64,000 nt of DNA from Agrobacterium tumefaciens str. B6 (GCF_001541315.1 NZ_LMVK01000023.1:372001-436000), one strand, 5' to 3'. Shown: positions 40,561 to 50,826, numbered from the stretch's first letter. The notes: generated by a model from the letters alone, not told the origin. Translations and numbers: made by a program.

Positions 40561-41562
40561 ATGCAACGTCTACTCAAAAATCGCGAATGGCTGCTGGCGG
40601 GTATCATCCTCATCATGATCGCCGGTTTTGCGCTGCGCGCGCCCGGTTTCGGCCGGCCGGCCAATCTCGTCAATATCTTCAACGATACTTCCATCCTTAT
40701 CATTCTGGCGCTGGGCCAGATGGCGGTCATTCTCACCAAATCCATCGATCTCTCCGTTGCCGCCAATCTCGCCTTTACCGGCATGGCGGTGGCGATGACC
40801 CATGCCGCCTTTCCGGGCATTCCGCTGCCGCTTCTCATCGTCATGGCGGGCGGCATCGGCGCTTTTCTCGGTTCGCTTAACGGCGTACTGGTCTGGTGGC
40901 TCGGCATTCCGCCCATCGTCGTTACGCTCGGCACGCTTACCATCTATCGCGGCATGGCATTCGTGCTGTCAGGCGGCGGCTGGGTGAATGCGCACCAGCT
41001 TTCGCCGACCTTCCTCAATGTGCCGCGCACCATGATCCTCGGCATGCCTATCCTTTCCTGGGTGGCGATCCTCATCATCGCTGGCGCCTGGCTGGTGCTC
41101 AGCCGCACCTCCTTTGGCCGCTCGGCCTATGCGTCGGGCGGTAATCCGAGCGCGGCCGTCTATGCGGGCGTCGATGTGGGCCGCACGCGCTTCTTCGCCT
41201 TCGTGCTGTCAGGCGCACTTGCCGGCCTCGCCAGCTATCTCTGGGTATCGCGTTATGCGGTTGCCTATGTCGACATCGCCGCCGGTTTCGAGCTGGACAG
41301 CGTGGCGGCGAATGTGATCGGCGGCATCTCGATTGCCGGCGGCATCGGCTCGGTGGCAGGTGCAGTGCTCGGCGCGCTGTTCCTCGGCGTCATCAAGAAT
41401 GCCCTGCCCGTCATCGGCATCTCGCCCTTCGCGCAGATGGCGATTTCCGGCGTAGTGATCGTGCTCGCCGTCGTCTTCAACGCCCGCGCCGAAGCCAGAA
41501 AAGGCCGCATCATCCTGCGTGACCGCGCCGCAGCCGATCAGGCCCAGGAGGCTGCAGCATGA
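40561..41562 (+). CDS. rhaP: Rhamnose ABC transporter permease 1
   Basis: A 333-residue permease of the CUT2 family with about eight to ten hydrophobic helices, including LLAGIILIMIAGFALRAPGF and MAVILTKSIDLSVAANLAFTGM, the latter a family signature. The VIGGISIAGGIGSVAGAVLGALFLG block near the end is typical of RbsC-like permeases. ATG 40561 follows GAGAGGGGC; the frame opens upstream at 40540, inside rhaT. Its stop overlaps the rhaQ start. Confidence 0.93.
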   Translation: MQRLLKNREWLLAGIILIMIAGFALRAPGFGRPANLVNIFNDTSILIILALGQMAVILTKSIDLSVAANLAFTGMAVAMTHAAFPGIPLPLLIVMAGGIGAFLGSLNGVLVWWLGIPPIVVTLGTLTIYRGMAFVLSGGGWVNAHQLSPTFLNVPRTMILGMPILSWVAILIIAGAWLVLSRTSFGRSAYASGGNPSAAVYAGVDVGRTRFFAFVLSGALAGLASYLWVSRYAVAYVDIAAGFELDSVAANVIGGISIAGGIGSVAGAVLGALFLGVIKNALPVIGISPFAQMAISGVVIVLAVVFNARAEARKGRIILRDRAAADQAQEAAA

Positions 41563-42569
41563 GCACGCCATCTCAACCGACGCAGAACGCGCGCATCATT
41601 CCAGACAAGCTCGGCACGCCACTACGCCGCATCATGGCCAGTTGGGAAGTGCTGCTGCTTGGCGTTGCGATCCTCATCTTTATCGCGAATTCGCTGGCCT
41701 CGCCCTATTTCCTCAATGCCTGGAACCTGTCGGACGCGACCTTCAATTTCACCGAAAAGGCGATTATCGCCTTTGCGATGGCGCTGCTGATCACCGCCGG
41801 CGAAATCGATCTTTCCGTCGCCGCCATCATTGCGCTCGCCTCCACCGCCATGGGCGCTGCGGTGCAGATGGGCATCGGCACGCCGGGCCTCGTCGCCATC
41901 GGCATCGGCACCGGGCTTTTATGCGGGGCATTTAACGGTTTTCTGGTCGCAGGGCTGAAACTGCCGTCCATTGTCGTCACCATCGGCACAATGAGCCTGT
42001 TTCGCGGCATTTCCTACATAGTGCTGGGCGATCAGGCCTATGGCAAATACCCGGCCGATTTCGCCTATTTCGGTCAGGGTTACGTCATCTCCGTCATTTC
42101 CTTCGAATTCGTGCTGTTCATCGTCATGGCAATCCTCTTCGCCATCCTGCTGCACGCCACCAATTTCGGCCGGCAGGTCTATGTGATCGGCAACAACCCG
42201 TTCGCCGCCCGTTTCTCCGGCATTCCCGTTGAACGCGTGAAGTTCATCCTGTTCCTGCTCACCGGCCTAATGAGCGGCATCGCCGCCGTCTGCCTCACCT
42301 CGCGCCTCGGCTCCACCCGCCCGTCGATCGCTCAAGGGTGGGAGCTTGAGGTGGTGACGATGGTGGTGCTGGGCGGCGTTTCCATTCTCGGCGGTTCCGG
42401 CACCATCGCAGGTGTGGTCATCGCGGCCTTCGTCATGGGACTCGTCACCTTTGGGCTTGGGTTGCTCAATGTGCCTGGTATCGTCATGTCGATCTTCGTC
42501 GGCCTGCTTTTGATCATCACCATCGCCATCCCCATCGTTGTGCGCCGCCTTCGGGCCATGAGAGGCTGA
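41559..42569 (+). CDS. rhaQ: Rhamnose ABC transporter permease 2
   Basis: A 336-residue RbsC-like permease, paralogous to RhaP, with AFAMALLITAGEIDLSVAAIIALAS and VVLGGVSILGGSGTIAGVVIAAF. The two permeases would form a heterodimeric channel. The start overlaps the rhaP stop by four bases, and rhaU starts three bases after the end, so the genes are tightly coupled. Confidence 0.93.
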   Translation: MSTPSQPTQNARIIPDKLGTPLRRIMASWEVLLLGVAILIFIANSLASPYFLNAWNLSDATFNFTEKAIIAFAMALLITAGEIDLSVAAIIALASTAMGAAVQMGIGTPGLVAIGIGTGLLCGAFNGFLVAGLKLPSIVVTIGTMSLFRGISYIVLGDQAYGKYPADFAYFGQGYVISVISFEFVLFIVMAILFAILLHATNFGRQVYVIGNNPFAARFSGIPVERVKFILFLLTGLMSGIAAVCLTSRLGSTRPSIAQGWELEVVTMVVLGGVSILGGSGTIAGVVIAAFVMGLVTFGLGLLNVPGIVMSIFVGLLLIITIAIPIVVRRLRAMRG

Positions 42570-42572
42570 GCC

Positions 42573-42896
42573 ATGCCGGAATTCGAAAAACACGCCTTCA
42601 GGATGAAACTCTTTGCCGGAAAAGAGGCCGAATATAAAAAGCGCCATGACGAGATATGGCCGGAACTGGTGGCGCTGCTGCATGAGGCGGGCGTCAGCGA
42701 TTATTCCATCCATCTCGACCCGGAAACCAACATCCTTTTCGGCGTGCTGACGCGGCCGAAGAACCACGGCATGGCGGCACTGCCCGACCATCCCGTGATG
42801 AAGAAGTGGTGGGCGCATATGGCTGACATCATGGAGAGTAATCCGGACAATTCGCCCATTGCGAAAGATCTGGTGACGGTGTTCCATCTGCCATGA
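42573..42896 (+). CDS. rhaU: L-rhamnose mutarotase
   Basis: A 107-residue RhaM/RhaU-type protein (ferredoxin-like dimer) that speeds interconversion of rhamnose anomers. [28 protein letters not shown] carries the family His (as in KRHDEIW), and the later [19 protein letters not shown] and [15 protein letters not shown] are conserved blocks. Its stop overlaps the rhaK start. In R. leguminosarum rhaU is reported as a mutarotase needed for normal growth on rhamnose. Confidence 0.94.
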   Translation: MPEFEKHAFRMKLFAGKEAEYKKRHDEIWPELVALLHEAGVSDYSIHLDPETNILFGVLTRPKNHGMAALPDHPVMKKWWAHMADIMESNPDNSPIAKDLVTVFHLP

Positions 42897-44275
42897 CCGA
42901 CAGCATCAAACCGGCCCGTGTCGCGGTCATCGATATCGGCAAGACCAATGCCAAGGTCGTCGTCATCGACACCGGCAGCGGAGAGGAGATTGCTGCCGAG
43001 AAACAGGCGAACCCTGTCCTTCGCGATGGAATTTATCCGCATTACGATGTGGAAATGCTCTGGCGCTTCATTCTCTCCGCCCTTCAGCGGTTCGGCCAGC
43101 AGCACGGTTTCGATGCGATTTCCATCACCACCCATGGCGCTTCGGCAGCGCTTCTCGATGGGAACGGCGATCTCGCCATGCCCGTGCTAGATTATGAACA
43201 CAGCTACCCCGCGGCCATTCAGGAAGCCTATCGTGGCATCAGGCCCGATTTTGCCGAGACCGGCCCACCGCAGCTTCCCGCCGGGCTGAACCTTGGCGCA
43301 CAAATCCATTTCCAGAAAGAGGCCTTTCCGGACGATTTCTCCAGAGTGCAAAGTATCGTCACCTATGCGCAATATTGGGCGGGGCGGCTGACCGGCGTTC
43401 AGGCCACGGAAACGACTTCGCTCGGCTGCCATACGGATCTCTGGAACCCGCGGCGGAAGAGTTTCTCCTCGCTCGTCGCGCGTCTCGGCATCGAGCAGCT
43501 GATGGCGCCGGTTCGCTCCGCTTTTGATGTGCTGGGAACAATCCGCCCATCGCTGGCAATGGAAACCGGCCTTTCGCCGCATATGCCGGTCTATTGTGGC
43601 ATCCACGATTCCAACGCGTCGCTCCTGCCGCATCTTCTGCGCCGGGACGGTGATTTTTCGGTCGTCTCCACCGGCACCTGGGTGGTGAATTTCGCCATTG
43701 GCGGCGCGGCGGGTGCGCTCGATCCCACCCGTGACACGCTCCTGAATGTCGATGCTTTCGGCCGTCCCGTTCCCTCCTCCCGCTTCATGGGCGGCAGGGA
43801 ATATGAAATGCTCGCGCAACAATTCGGGGCAGCGGAAGACGAAGCGATAGACGCGGCGCTCAGCGGCGTGGTTGCCAGAGGCATGATGCTGCTGCCGAGC
43901 GTCGTCAGCGGCTCCGGTCCATTTCCCGACAAGGCGGCGCGCTGGATCGGCGATAAAAATGCCACGGCTGCGGAACGGCACGCGGCGACGTCGCTTTATC
44001 TTGCCCTGATGACGGAATTCAGCCTTTCGCTCATCGGGCGGAAAGGTCCAATCCTTGTGGAAGGCCCCTTCGCCAGCAACGCCTTTTATCTGAAGGCGCT
44101 GGCCGGCTTTGCAGAGACGGAAGTAACGGCAGTCGAAGGGTCTACCGGCACCAGCGCAGGCGCGGCCCTGCTCACCGGCATCAAACCGCTTTCTGGTCGC
44201 GAGCGCCATTTCACGCCGCACGATATTCCCGGCCTCACTTCTTACCGCGATGCCTGGCGAGGCCGTCTGGCCTGA
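42893..44275 (+). CDS. rhaK: Rhamnose kinase (rhizobial RhaK, FGGY family)
   Basis: A 460-residue FGGY carbohydrate kinase. The phosphate-1 loop is [25 protein letters not shown], the Asp region [13 protein letters not shown] and [11 protein letters not shown] belong to the ATPase core. The C-terminal [16 protein letters not shown] and [14 protein letters not shown] complete the site. It phosphorylates the sugar and, in R. leguminosarum, is also required for transport by RhaSTPQ. It ends the operon and is followed by a bidirectional terminator. Confidence 0.94.
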   Translation: MTDSIKPARVAVIDIGKTNAKVVVIDTGSGEEIAAEKQANPVLRDGIYPHYDVEMLWRFILSALQRFGQQHGFDAISITTHGASAALLDGNGDLAMPVLDYEHSYPAAIQEAYRGIRPDFAETGPPQLPAGLNLGAQIHFQKEAFPDDFSRVQSIVTYAQYWAGRLTGVQATETTSLGCHTDLWNPRRKSFSSLVARLGIEQLMAPVRSAFDVLGTIRPSLAMETGLSPHMPVYCGIHDSNASLLPHLLRRDGDFSVVSTGTWVVNFAIGGAAGALDPTRDTLLNVDAFGRPVPSSRFMGGREYEMLAQQFGAAEDEAIDAALSGVVARGMMLLPSVVSGSGPFPDKAARWIGDKNATAAERHAATSLYLALMTEFSLSLIGRKGPILVEGPFASNAFYLKALAGFAETEVTAVEGSTGTSAGAALLTGIKPLSGRERHFTPHDIPGLTSYRDAWRGRLA

Positions 44276-44287
44276 TGCGAAACAAAA

Positions 44288-44313
44288 AATGCGGCCGAAT
44301 GATCGGCCGCATT
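44288..44313. terminator. Bidirectional terminator between rhaK and the hydrolase gene
   Basis: AATGCGGCCGA, an ATGA loop and TCGGCCGCATT form a perfect 11-base stem, with an A-rich run before (AACAAAA) and ATGATTTT after. It ends rhaK on the plus strand and the chloroperoxidase-like hydrolase on the minus strand. Confidence 0.85.
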
Positions 44314-44330
44314 ATGATTTTGCAGAAGGA

Positions 44331-45167
44331 TCAGCCCTCGATGAAGGCCAGGAGATCGGCGTTCAGCACATCGGCGTTGACGGTGAGCATGCCGTGCGAG
44401 AAACCGGGATAGGTCTTCAGCGTGCCGTTCTTCAGGAGCTTCACGGCCTTCAGTGCAGAGTCGGCAATCGGCACGATCTGGTCGTCTTCGCCATGCAGCA
44501 CCAGCGTCGGAACGCTGATATTCTTCAGGTCTTCGGTCTGGTCGGTCTCCGAGAAGGCCTTGATGCCATCGTAATGGGCCTTTGCGCCGCCCATCATGCC
44601 CTGACGCCACCAGTTCTGGATAACGCCTTCATGAACGGTCGCACCATCGCGGTTGAAGCCGTAGAACGGGCCGGCTGGCACATCGCGGAAGAACTGCGCG
44701 CGGTTTGCGGCGAGCGACGAGCGGAAGCCGTCAAAAACCTCCATCGGCAGGCCTTCCGGATTGGCCTCGGCCTTCAGCATCGGCGGCGGCACGGCGGAAA
44801 CGAGAACCGCCTTGGCGACACGGCCGGCGGGTTCGCCATGTTTGGCGACATAACGGGCAACTTCGCCGCCGCCGGTGGAGTGGCCGATATGGACAGCATT
44901 CTTCAGATCGAGAGCTTCGACGACGGCAAAGGCGTCGGCGGCGTAGTGGTCCATATCGTGACCGTCGGCAACCTGGGCGGAACGGCCATGACCACGGCGG
45001 TCATGGGCGACGACGCGAAAACCCTTGGAAACGAAGAACAACATCTGCGCATCCCAGTCATCGGAGCTGAGCGGCCAGCCATGGTGGAACATGATCGGCT
45101 GAGCGTCCTTCGGGCCCCAGTCCTTGTAGAAGATTTCGGTTCCGTCTGTCGTCTTAACAAAGCCCAT
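44331..45167 (-). CDS. Alpha/beta hydrolase, non-heme chloroperoxidase-like (paralogue)
   Basis: A 278-residue protein closely like the hydrolase at 11303-12130 (shared [20 protein letters not shown] and GMMGG segments). It has the nucleophile elbow IGHSTGGGE, Asp in LHGEDDQIVP and His in GFSHGMLTVN. The usual family role is an esterase or perhydrolase active under oxidative conditions; the true substrate is not known. ATG 45167 gives the family N-terminus (MGFVKTTDGTEIFYKDWG) and follows GGAGAAACG; the frame opens at 45272. It stands alone, convergent with rhaK. Confidence 0.9.
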   Translation of the reverse strand: MGFVKTTDGTEIFYKDWGPKDAQPIMFHHGWPLSSDDWDAQMLFFVSKGFRVVAHDRRGHGRSAQVADGHDMDHYAADAFAVVEALDLKNAVHIGHSTGGGEVARYVAKHGEPAGRVAKAVLVSAVPPPMLKAEANPEGLPMEVFDGFRSSLAANRAQFFRDVPAGPFYGFNRDGATVHEGVIQNWWRQGMMGGAKAHYDGIKAFSETDQTEDLKNISVPTLVLHGEDDQIVPIADSALKAVKLLKNGTLKTYPGFSHGMLTVNADVLNADLLAFIEG

Positions 45168-45420
45168 GATCGTTTCTCCTTCGGTTGCGTTGGCATCTCT
45201 GGTGCAGCCTGTTGTGCGCCGGTTTGATGGAGGGATGATGACGCAGGATAACGGTTGCGACAATTGCAACAATAATTGAGAATGAATTGCTGTTTATGAA
45301 ATTATCTTTTCGAACCGCATACCATTCCGGCACACGCGTCGACCCGCTCCACGCCCTCATGCACGGGTAAGAACGAGATGACAGGCGGACGGTTCCTTGA
45401 ATTCGACACGCCCCTCGGCC

Positions 45421-46116
45421 TCAGTCAACCTCGGGATCGTACTCTCTGGGGCTCTCGTCCTTCGAGAACAGGACGCAGGGCCCGCGTGAACCGCGCGGAT
45501 CATAGGCATATCCCTTGGCGGTCAGGGCCTGCATGATATCGCGAACCCCGGCGAGACCGTAAAGATGGTCATGCAGCTCCACGAATATCCGCTCCACGCC
45601 GGTCAGATCGGCCCTGCCAAGCAGGTCGCGTTCCGCGCCCTCGATATCCATGACAAGCGCGGTAATGCCCCGGCTGGCGATAAATTCATCGATATTGGCG
45701 GAGGAGATTTCGATGCGCTTTTCATAGGGGCCCTGGTTTTCGTCCATGGACGACATCCAGAGATCCTTGCGAACATAAAAAGAATAGGAGCTCGGCTCGT
45801 CGGCGGTAAGAAGTCCCTGCGAAAACACGACATTGCCGCGGCAATTCGCCTTGATCACCCGCTCTGCCAGCGCCGCCGTGGAAGGGTTGGCCTCGAAAGC
45901 CCAGACGGAAACGTCCTCAATGCCAGCAATGATCGACGTGATGATCCCGATACCGGAGCCCAGCTCCAGCACACGATCGCCGGGCTTGATGGCTTTCAGG
46001 ACGCTGCGGGCCTCTTTCGCCTCGTAGCTGCCGTCGGTCAGCGCCTGCCAGATGACGGGCGACACCTCATCGGGAGAAAGAGGCAGGGCAACTCCATGCA
46101 CGTCCAGTATTTCCAT
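45421..46116 (-). CDS. FkbM-family SAM-dependent methyltransferase
   Basis: A 231-residue methyltransferase. DRVLELGSGIGIITSIIAG is the SAM-binding motif I, WAFEANPSTAALAERVIKAN motif II with the acidic ribose-binding residue, and ALVMDIEGAERDLL the FkbM-type motif. The substrate is unknown (O-methyl transfer in sugars or polyketides is usual in the family). It stands alone, 161 bases downstream of dcpA on the same strand. Confidence 0.82.
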   Translation of the reverse strand: MEILDVHGVALPLSPDEVSPVIWQALTDGSYEAKEARSVLKAIKPGDRVLELGSGIGIITSIIAGIEDVSVWAFEANPSTAALAERVIKANCRGNVVFSQGLLTADEPSSYSFYVRKDLWMSSMDENQGPYEKRIEISSANIDEFIASRGITALVMDIEGAERDLLGRADLTGVERIFVELHDHLYGLAGVRDIMQALTAKGYAYDPRGSRGPCVLFSKDESPREYDPEVD

Positions 46117-46277
46117 GTCTCAAGCCTTTTCGCAAAACCCGGCCGCTTCGTCGGAATGATCCCATATCGACCGGGAATGCTCTACAGCATCGTTGCGGCA
46201 ACCGGTATCGGTTTTCGCAAGCAACAATATGACTTGGTAAAAATTCAAGATACGGCCGCCGTCAAACAGGCCCCGTC

Positions 46278-48212
46278 TCAGACGGAACTCCAGGCCACCA
46301 GCTCCTTGGCCGGCAATGGCCTGCTGATCAGATATCCCTGAACCTGATCGCATCCCAGACGCCTGACGCATTCATATTGCTCTTCCGTCTCGATACCTTC
46401 GGCAATCGTCGTCATCCGCAGACTGCGACCGACACCGACCACGAATTCCACGATCGCCAGCGCATCGCGGTCGCTGGTGATATCGCGCAGGAACGAGCGG
46501 TCGATCTTGATCTTGTCGAAGGGTACGCCGCGCAAGTTGGCGAGCGATGAATAGCCGGTGCCAAAATCATCCATGGCGATCTTGATGCCGACGGCCTTCA
46601 GCCGCGACAGCGTATTGATCGTCTGGTCGCTCTTGTTGAGCAGGATCGATTCGGTGATTTCAAGCTCGAGCCGGCTCGGCTCCAGCCCGCTTTTCTCAAG
46701 CGCGCCCATGACGTTCTGGATGAGACTGGTGCTGTGGAACTGAACCGGCGACAGATTGACGGCTACCTTCATGTCCTCGTCCCAGCCCATCGCCTCGCGG
46801 CAGGCGGTCTCCATCACCCATTTTCCGAGCGAATGGATGAGACCGGTTCTTTCCGCCACGGGAATGAAAACGCTGGGCGGCACATCGCCCCGCACCGGAT
46901 GTTTCCAGCGCAGCAGCGCCTCGAAGCCGCAGAGCTTGCGGGTCTGCGTCGCCACCTGCGGCTGGTAATAGACTTCCATCTCGTCGTTCTGCAACGCGGT
47001 CTGCAGATCGGCCTCGAAGGATTTCTTCTCGGTCAGCTGTTTCTGCATGCGGACCTTGAAAACGCTCGCCCGGCCGGGGCCGATAGCCTTGGCCTCATAA
47101 AGCGCCAAGTCGGCACGCTTGAACAATTCATCCGCATCGACGGCGCCGTGCGAAATGGCGATGCCGATGCAGGTGCCAATTTTGACCTCCTGCTCACCCA
47201 GCTGGTAAGTGCGGCTGATCTGGTCGATGAGCTTGGTGGCAAGGCGGCGGGCGGCGTCCTCGTTCAGATCGTCGGAGACGACGGCGAATTCGTCGCCGCC
47301 CAGACGGCAGACCATGTCATAATCGCCGCCGATGGCCGAAAGGCGCTGCGCCACGGCCTGAAGCAGCGCATCGCCCGCATCGTGGCCGAGCGTGTCGTTC
47401 ACGTCCTTGAAGCCGTCGAGATCGAGGAGAAGGATGGCCGTCGTTCCCGTACCGCCGAAGGATCGGCGCAATCTCTCGATCAATTCCTGCCGGAACAGCG
47501 CGCGGTTCGGCAGGCCCGTCAGCGCATCGTGATAGGCATCATGCTCGAGCCGGACATTTTTCGCCTGCAATTCCAGCGTGGCGGCACGTAGATCGTCCGT
47601 CAGGCCGCGCATGCTTTTCTGCGCGCGGTTCAGGAGGTCGTTCTGGCGAAGCAGCAATATGACAAGTGCTATACCGCACAGGATGAGGCCGCCTGCCAGC
47701 GCGGTGTAAACGATATGCAGCTTGCGCACATCCTCATGGGCCGTATCGATGAGATTGACGTCATAAGCGACGGAAGACGAGGCCAGCGTCGTCATCGGCG
47801 CGTCAAGTGCGCTCATTGCCGAAAGCAGATCCGGCACATCGGCCGGATTAAGGTTGTTCACCTGCTGCTCCAGACGGGCCAGAACGGCATCAAGACGGGT
47901 CACTAGATCCCGCCACTGCTGCTTTTCGTCGATGAAGGCGCCCAGATTGCCCTGCTTCAGAAGCTCAAGGCGGCTCAGCATGATGTCCAGACGCAGTTGC
48001 AACTCGTCCCGGTCGATCTTGCCGGGATTGAGCGCAAAGACGGCCAGCTTGTTCTGGAGGCGCAGATATTCGGCTACGGTCTGGCTGACGGCCCAGGAAT
48101 CATTGTAGCGGGCGAATTTCTGCAGAGCGGTCTGCCGCTCGGCAATGACGAAAGCGATATAGCCCGTTGCCAGGACGAAGCAACAGATGATCACCGCCAC
48201 AAGTTTTCGCAA
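46278..48212 (-). CDS. dcpA: GGDEF-EAL dual c-di-GMP synthase/phosphodiesterase (DcpA)
   Basis: A 644-residue inner-membrane protein. Transmembrane helices at about 5-24 and 168-190 enclose a periplasmic sensor region of about 140 residues rich in Leu/Arg/Glu helices. The GGDEF domain has an intact RLGGDEF (305-309). The usual inhibitory I-site RxxD reads GDYD, so product inhibition is probably lost. The EAL domain has FEALLRW (431-433), and downstream ITESILLN and MDDFGTGYSSL appear intact, so both activities are possible. In A. tumefaciens DcpA is described as switching between synthase and phosphodiesterase under control of periplasmic PruR and cytoplasmic pterin metabolism, controlling attachment. 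Here pruR lies immediately upstream, nine bases away. Confidence 0.92.
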   Translation of the reverse strand: MRKLVAVIICCFVLATGYIAFVIAERQTALQKFARYNDSWAVSQTVAEYLRLQNKLAVFALNPGKIDRDELQLRLDIMLSRLELLKQGNLGAFIDEKQQWRDLVTRLDAVLARLEQQVNNLNPADVPDLLSAMSALDAPMTTLASSSVAYDVNLIDTAHEDVRKLHIVYTALAGGLILCGIALVILLLRQNDLLNRAQKSMRGLTDDLRAATLELQAKNVRLEHDAYHDALTGLPNRALFRQELIERLRRSFGGTGTTAILLLDLDGFKDVNDTLGHDAGDALLQAVAQRLSAIGGDYDMVCRLGGDEFAVVSDDLNEDAARRLATKLIDQISRTYQLGEQEVKIGTCIGIAISHGAVDADELFKRADLALYEAKAIGPGRASVFKVRMQKQLTEKKSFEADLQTALQNDEMEVYYQPQVATQTRKLCGFEALLRWKHPVRGDVPPSVFIPVAERTGLIHSLGKWVMETACREAMGWDEDMKVAVNLSPVQFHSTSLIQNVMGALEKSGLEPSRLELEITESILLNKSDQTINTLSRLKAVGIKIAMDDFGTGYSSLANLRGVPFDKIKIDRSFLRDITSDRDALAIVEFVVGVGRSLRMTTIAEGIETEEQYECVRRLGCDQVQGYLISRPLPAKELVAWSSV

Positions 48213-48221
48213 ACGGCACCT

Positions 48222-48728
48222 TTATTCCACTATCAGTTTGGCAACTTGCCATGCGGACCGCGAATAATAGGTCTGCTTCTGCAGCTCCGGGTCGCTGTCA
48301 TAGGGATAGATGACGAACAACGGGCCTTTTTCGCGAACTGTCATGTAATTGCCATCCAGCTTGATCGCCAGGATAACGTTAAATTTCTTAAAATCTTCAA
48401 TAGGTATCGTGCTGACATAATCGTTGAGAGCGACCGCCGTGACGCTGGTGCCCTTTGCACCGACGACATCCATCAGTTTCGCCAGCGAGACACCATCGAA
48501 ACGGACACGGCCGTCATGCCAGGGCGTCGTCGTCTCCACCCTTTCCATGCCGAGCGCTTCCAGCATGTCACGATCAAATACCGCGGCGCCATCGGCATTC
48601 GTATTACTGATGTTTCCGGATATGGTTAATATCGGCTTTCCCTGCGGTTTGGCAATTTCCCCGGCTTCGGCACAGGAAAGCCACGCAAGCGACAAGAACG
48701 CACTGAGAAGTACCCGGGCGAAACTCAT
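48222..48728 (-). CDS. pruR: Periplasmic pterin-sensing protein PruR
   Basis: A 168-residue protein with a signal peptide (MSFARVLLSAFLSLAWLSC, cleavage likely after AEA). It has the small sulfite-oxidase/molybdopterin-binding fold: LTISGNISNTNADGAAVFDRDMLEALG, FDGVSLAKLMDVVGAKG, VALNDYVSTIPIEDFK and GPLFVIYPYDSDPELQ. It lacks the cysteine that binds molybdenum in true enzymes, so it probably binds a pterin without redox activity. It is encoded nine bases before dcpA on the same strand, as described for PruR/DcpA in A. tumefaciens, where PruR is thought to carry the pterin signal to DcpA. Confidence 0.9.
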   Translation of the reverse strand: MSFARVLLSAFLSLAWLSCAEAGEIAKPQGKPILTISGNISNTNADGAAVFDRDMLEALGMERVETTTPWHDGRVRFDGVSLAKLMDVVGAKGTSVTAVALNDYVSTIPIEDFKKFNVILAIKLDGNYMTVREKGPLFVIYPYDSDPELQKQTYYSRSAWQVAKLIVE

Positions 48729-49343
48729 ACTTTTTCTCCATCGATAACGTTCAGGTCGAGGGTTTTCACCAACCTTTGAAGGTCAAGGGAACCGACGTTA
48801 GCAATATATATCAGGAACTGATGTTATATCCTCACTGAGATTTTATCCGTATTTTCTCTAGGTTTTGAGTAAACCCTTTGGATAATTTTTCCGTCTTATT
48901 GTAGTTTTTTACACTCGACGCCCTGTTATGACGCAGGCGGCAAGCCCCGGAGACCCCTCCCGATAATTCGTCAGGTGCGACAAAGGCCGAATTGTGGCGA
49001 GAGCCTCGCCGTCGCCGCACAGGTTCATCTGATTCGCGTGAGGCGGCCGGGCAGGCGACGCCCCATCTCCGCGCCGGATTGAAATGACGAATGACAAATT
49101 CCGCATCATAGAAAAATCATGACGATTGCCGGAGCGCATGGTTGAAACATACCGCCCGGAACTTAATATAAAGGCTGTCGTTTCCGTTTCCGGCAATTCC
49201 AGAAGCCTCTTGTCGGAAATATCCAGACACATGTTCCGCGCAGCGAAAGCCGCGATGCCGGTTCGTCCGGCCAGGACAATTCTGTTCACGTCTCCGGGCC
49301 GGACGGCATTCGCCGTATCGGCCGCATCATGAAGGTAGCCCCT
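48729..49343. other. Intergenic region between pruR and the aldehyde dehydrogenase gene
   Basis: This 615-base gap separates divergent pruR (minus) and the aldehyde dehydrogenase (plus). 48790-48910 is AT-rich and probably holds the pruR promoter, with a small dyad ATCAGGAACTGAT (48810-48822). The rest (48920-49343) has no recognised feature. The short plus frame at 49126-49332 has no family similarity that I can see and is not called. A long minus frame through here is an antisense shadow. Confidence 0.5.
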
Positions 49344-50780
49344 ATGCACACCTATCCCGACATCAAACTTCTCATTGATGGCGAATGGCGAGACGCCGTT
49401 TCCGGCAAGACGATCGCCGTGTCCGATCCGGCAACCGACGAGATCATCGGCGCGATCGCGCACGCCGAGAAGGAAGACCTCGATCTGGCGCTTGCCGCCG
49501 CCGAGCGCGGTTTCAAGCTGTGGCGCGACACCTCCCCCTTCGAGCGCTCGAAGATCATGCGCAAGGCGGCCGATATCCTGCGCGAGCGCAAGGACAAGAT
49601 CGCCTATATCATGACCCGCGAGCAGGGTAAGCCGCTGGCGCAGTCGGGCACCGAAATCATGGGTGCCGCTGATACCATCGACTGGTTCGCGGAAGAAGCA
49701 CGCCGCACCTATGGCCAGGTCATTCCGGCCCGCGCGAGCGGTGTTTCGCAGCTTGCCATCAAACTGCCGGTCGGCCCTGTGGCGGCGTTCACGCCGTGGA
49801 ACTTCCCGATCAACCAGATCGTCCGCAAGCTTTCCGCAGCGCTCGCCACCGGCTGCTCCATCATCGTCAAGGCGCCCGAGGAAACCCCGGCATCGCCGGC
49901 CGAACTCATTCGCGCCTTCGTGGATGCGGGCGTGCCTGCCGGCGTCATCGGTCTCGTTTACGGTGTTCCATCCGAAATTTCGGAATATCTGATCCCGCAT
50001 CCGGTCATCCGCAAGATTTCCTTCACCGGTTCCACGCCCATCGGCAAACATCTGGCCGCACTTGCGGGCAAGCACATGAAGCGCGCCACGATGGAACTGG
50101 GCGGCCACGCGCCTGTCATGATCTTTGACGATGCCGATATCGACAAGGCGATCGAAGTGACCTCGCTTGCCAAGTTCCGCAATGCCGGTCAGGTCTGCGT
50201 CGCCCCCACCCGCTTCCTCGTGCAGGACGGCGTGGCCGATCGCTTCCTTGAAGGTTTCGTGGAAGCGACGAAGGCCATCAAGGTCGGCAACGGTCTCGAA
50301 GATGGCGTCATCATGGGCCCGCTCGCCAATGAGCGCCGCATTCCGGCACTGGAAGGCCTCATCAACGACGCCGTTTCCCATGGCGCAGAATTGAAGACCG
50401 GCGGCCGTCGCATCGGCAACAAGGGCAATTTCTTCGAGCCGACGGTTCTCGCCAATGTGCCCACCACCGCCAAGATCATGAATGACGAGCCCTTCGGCCC
50501 GGTCGCGATCATCAACCGCTTCTCGAGCTTCGATGACGCCATCACCGAAGCGAACCGCCTGCCCTTCGGCCTTGCATCCTACGCCTTTACCGGTTCGGTC
50601 AAGACCGCGCACGCACTTGGCCAGCAGGTAGAGGCCGGCATGCTGACCATCAACCATAATGGCCTTGCGCTTCCCGAAGTCCCCTTCGGCGGCATCAAGG
50701 ATTCCGGTTATGGCACGGAAGGCGGCTCGGAAGCGGTTCAGGCCTATCTGGAGACCAAATTCGTCAGCCAGATGAGCTGA
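49344..50780 (+). CDS. NAD(P)-dependent semialdehyde dehydrogenase (succinate or 2-oxoglutarate semialdehyde)
   Basis: A 478-residue aldehyde dehydrogenase. [14 protein letters not shown], the catalytic Glu in [13 protein letters not shown], the Gly motif [11 protein letters not shown] and the catalytic Cys in [16 protein letters not shown] are visible. The [10 protein letters not shown] segment resembles 2-oxoglutarate-semialdehyde and succinate-semialdehyde dehydrogenases of rhizobia; the exact substrate is uncertain. ATG 49344 follows AAGGTAG; an in-frame ATG at 49329 is an alternative. It is monocistronic, followed by a terminator hairpin. Confidence 0.88.
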   Translation: MHTYPDIKLLIDGEWRDAVSGKTIAVSDPATDEIIGAIAHAEKEDLDLALAAAERGFKLWRDTSPFERSKIMRKAADILRERKDKIAYIMTREQGKPLAQSGTEIMGAADTIDWFAEEARRTYGQVIPARASGVSQLAIKLPVGPVAAFTPWNFPINQIVRKLSAALATGCSIIVKAPEETPASPAELIRAFVDAGVPAGVIGLVYGVPSEISEYLIPHPVIRKISFTGSTPIGKHLAALAGKHMKRATMELGGHAPVMIFDDADIDKAIEVTSLAKFRNAGQVCVAPTRFLVQDGVADRFLEGFVEATKAIKVGNGLEDGVIMGPLANERRIPALEGLINDAVSHGAELKTGGRRIGNKGNFFEPTVLANVPTTAKIMNDEPFGPVAIINRFSSFDDAITEANRLPFGLASYAFTGSVKTAHALGQQVEAGMLTINHNGLALPEVPFGGIKDSGYGTEGGSEAVQAYLETKFVSQMS

Positions 50781-50797
50781 AGTTAGTTTGTCACGAA

Positions 50798-50826
50798 ACT
50801 TCTTCTCCCCGTCGGGGAGAAGAAGT
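50798..50826. terminator. Terminator hairpin after the aldehyde dehydrogenase
   Basis: ACTTCTTCTCCCC, a three-base loop (GTC) and GGGGAGAAGAAGT form a perfect 13-base stem 18 bases past the stop. No long T run follows on the plus strand. Confidence 0.7.

Noticed and set aside
45254-45270. GTTGC-7-GCAAC dyad upstream of the hydrolase at 44331-45167
   Set aside because: The arms are only five bases and no regulator gene is adjacent, so it is too weak to call an operator.
49126-49332. 68-codon plus-strand frame before the aldehyde dehydrogenase
   Set aside because: No clear ribosome binding site and no recognisable motif; probably part of the leader region.
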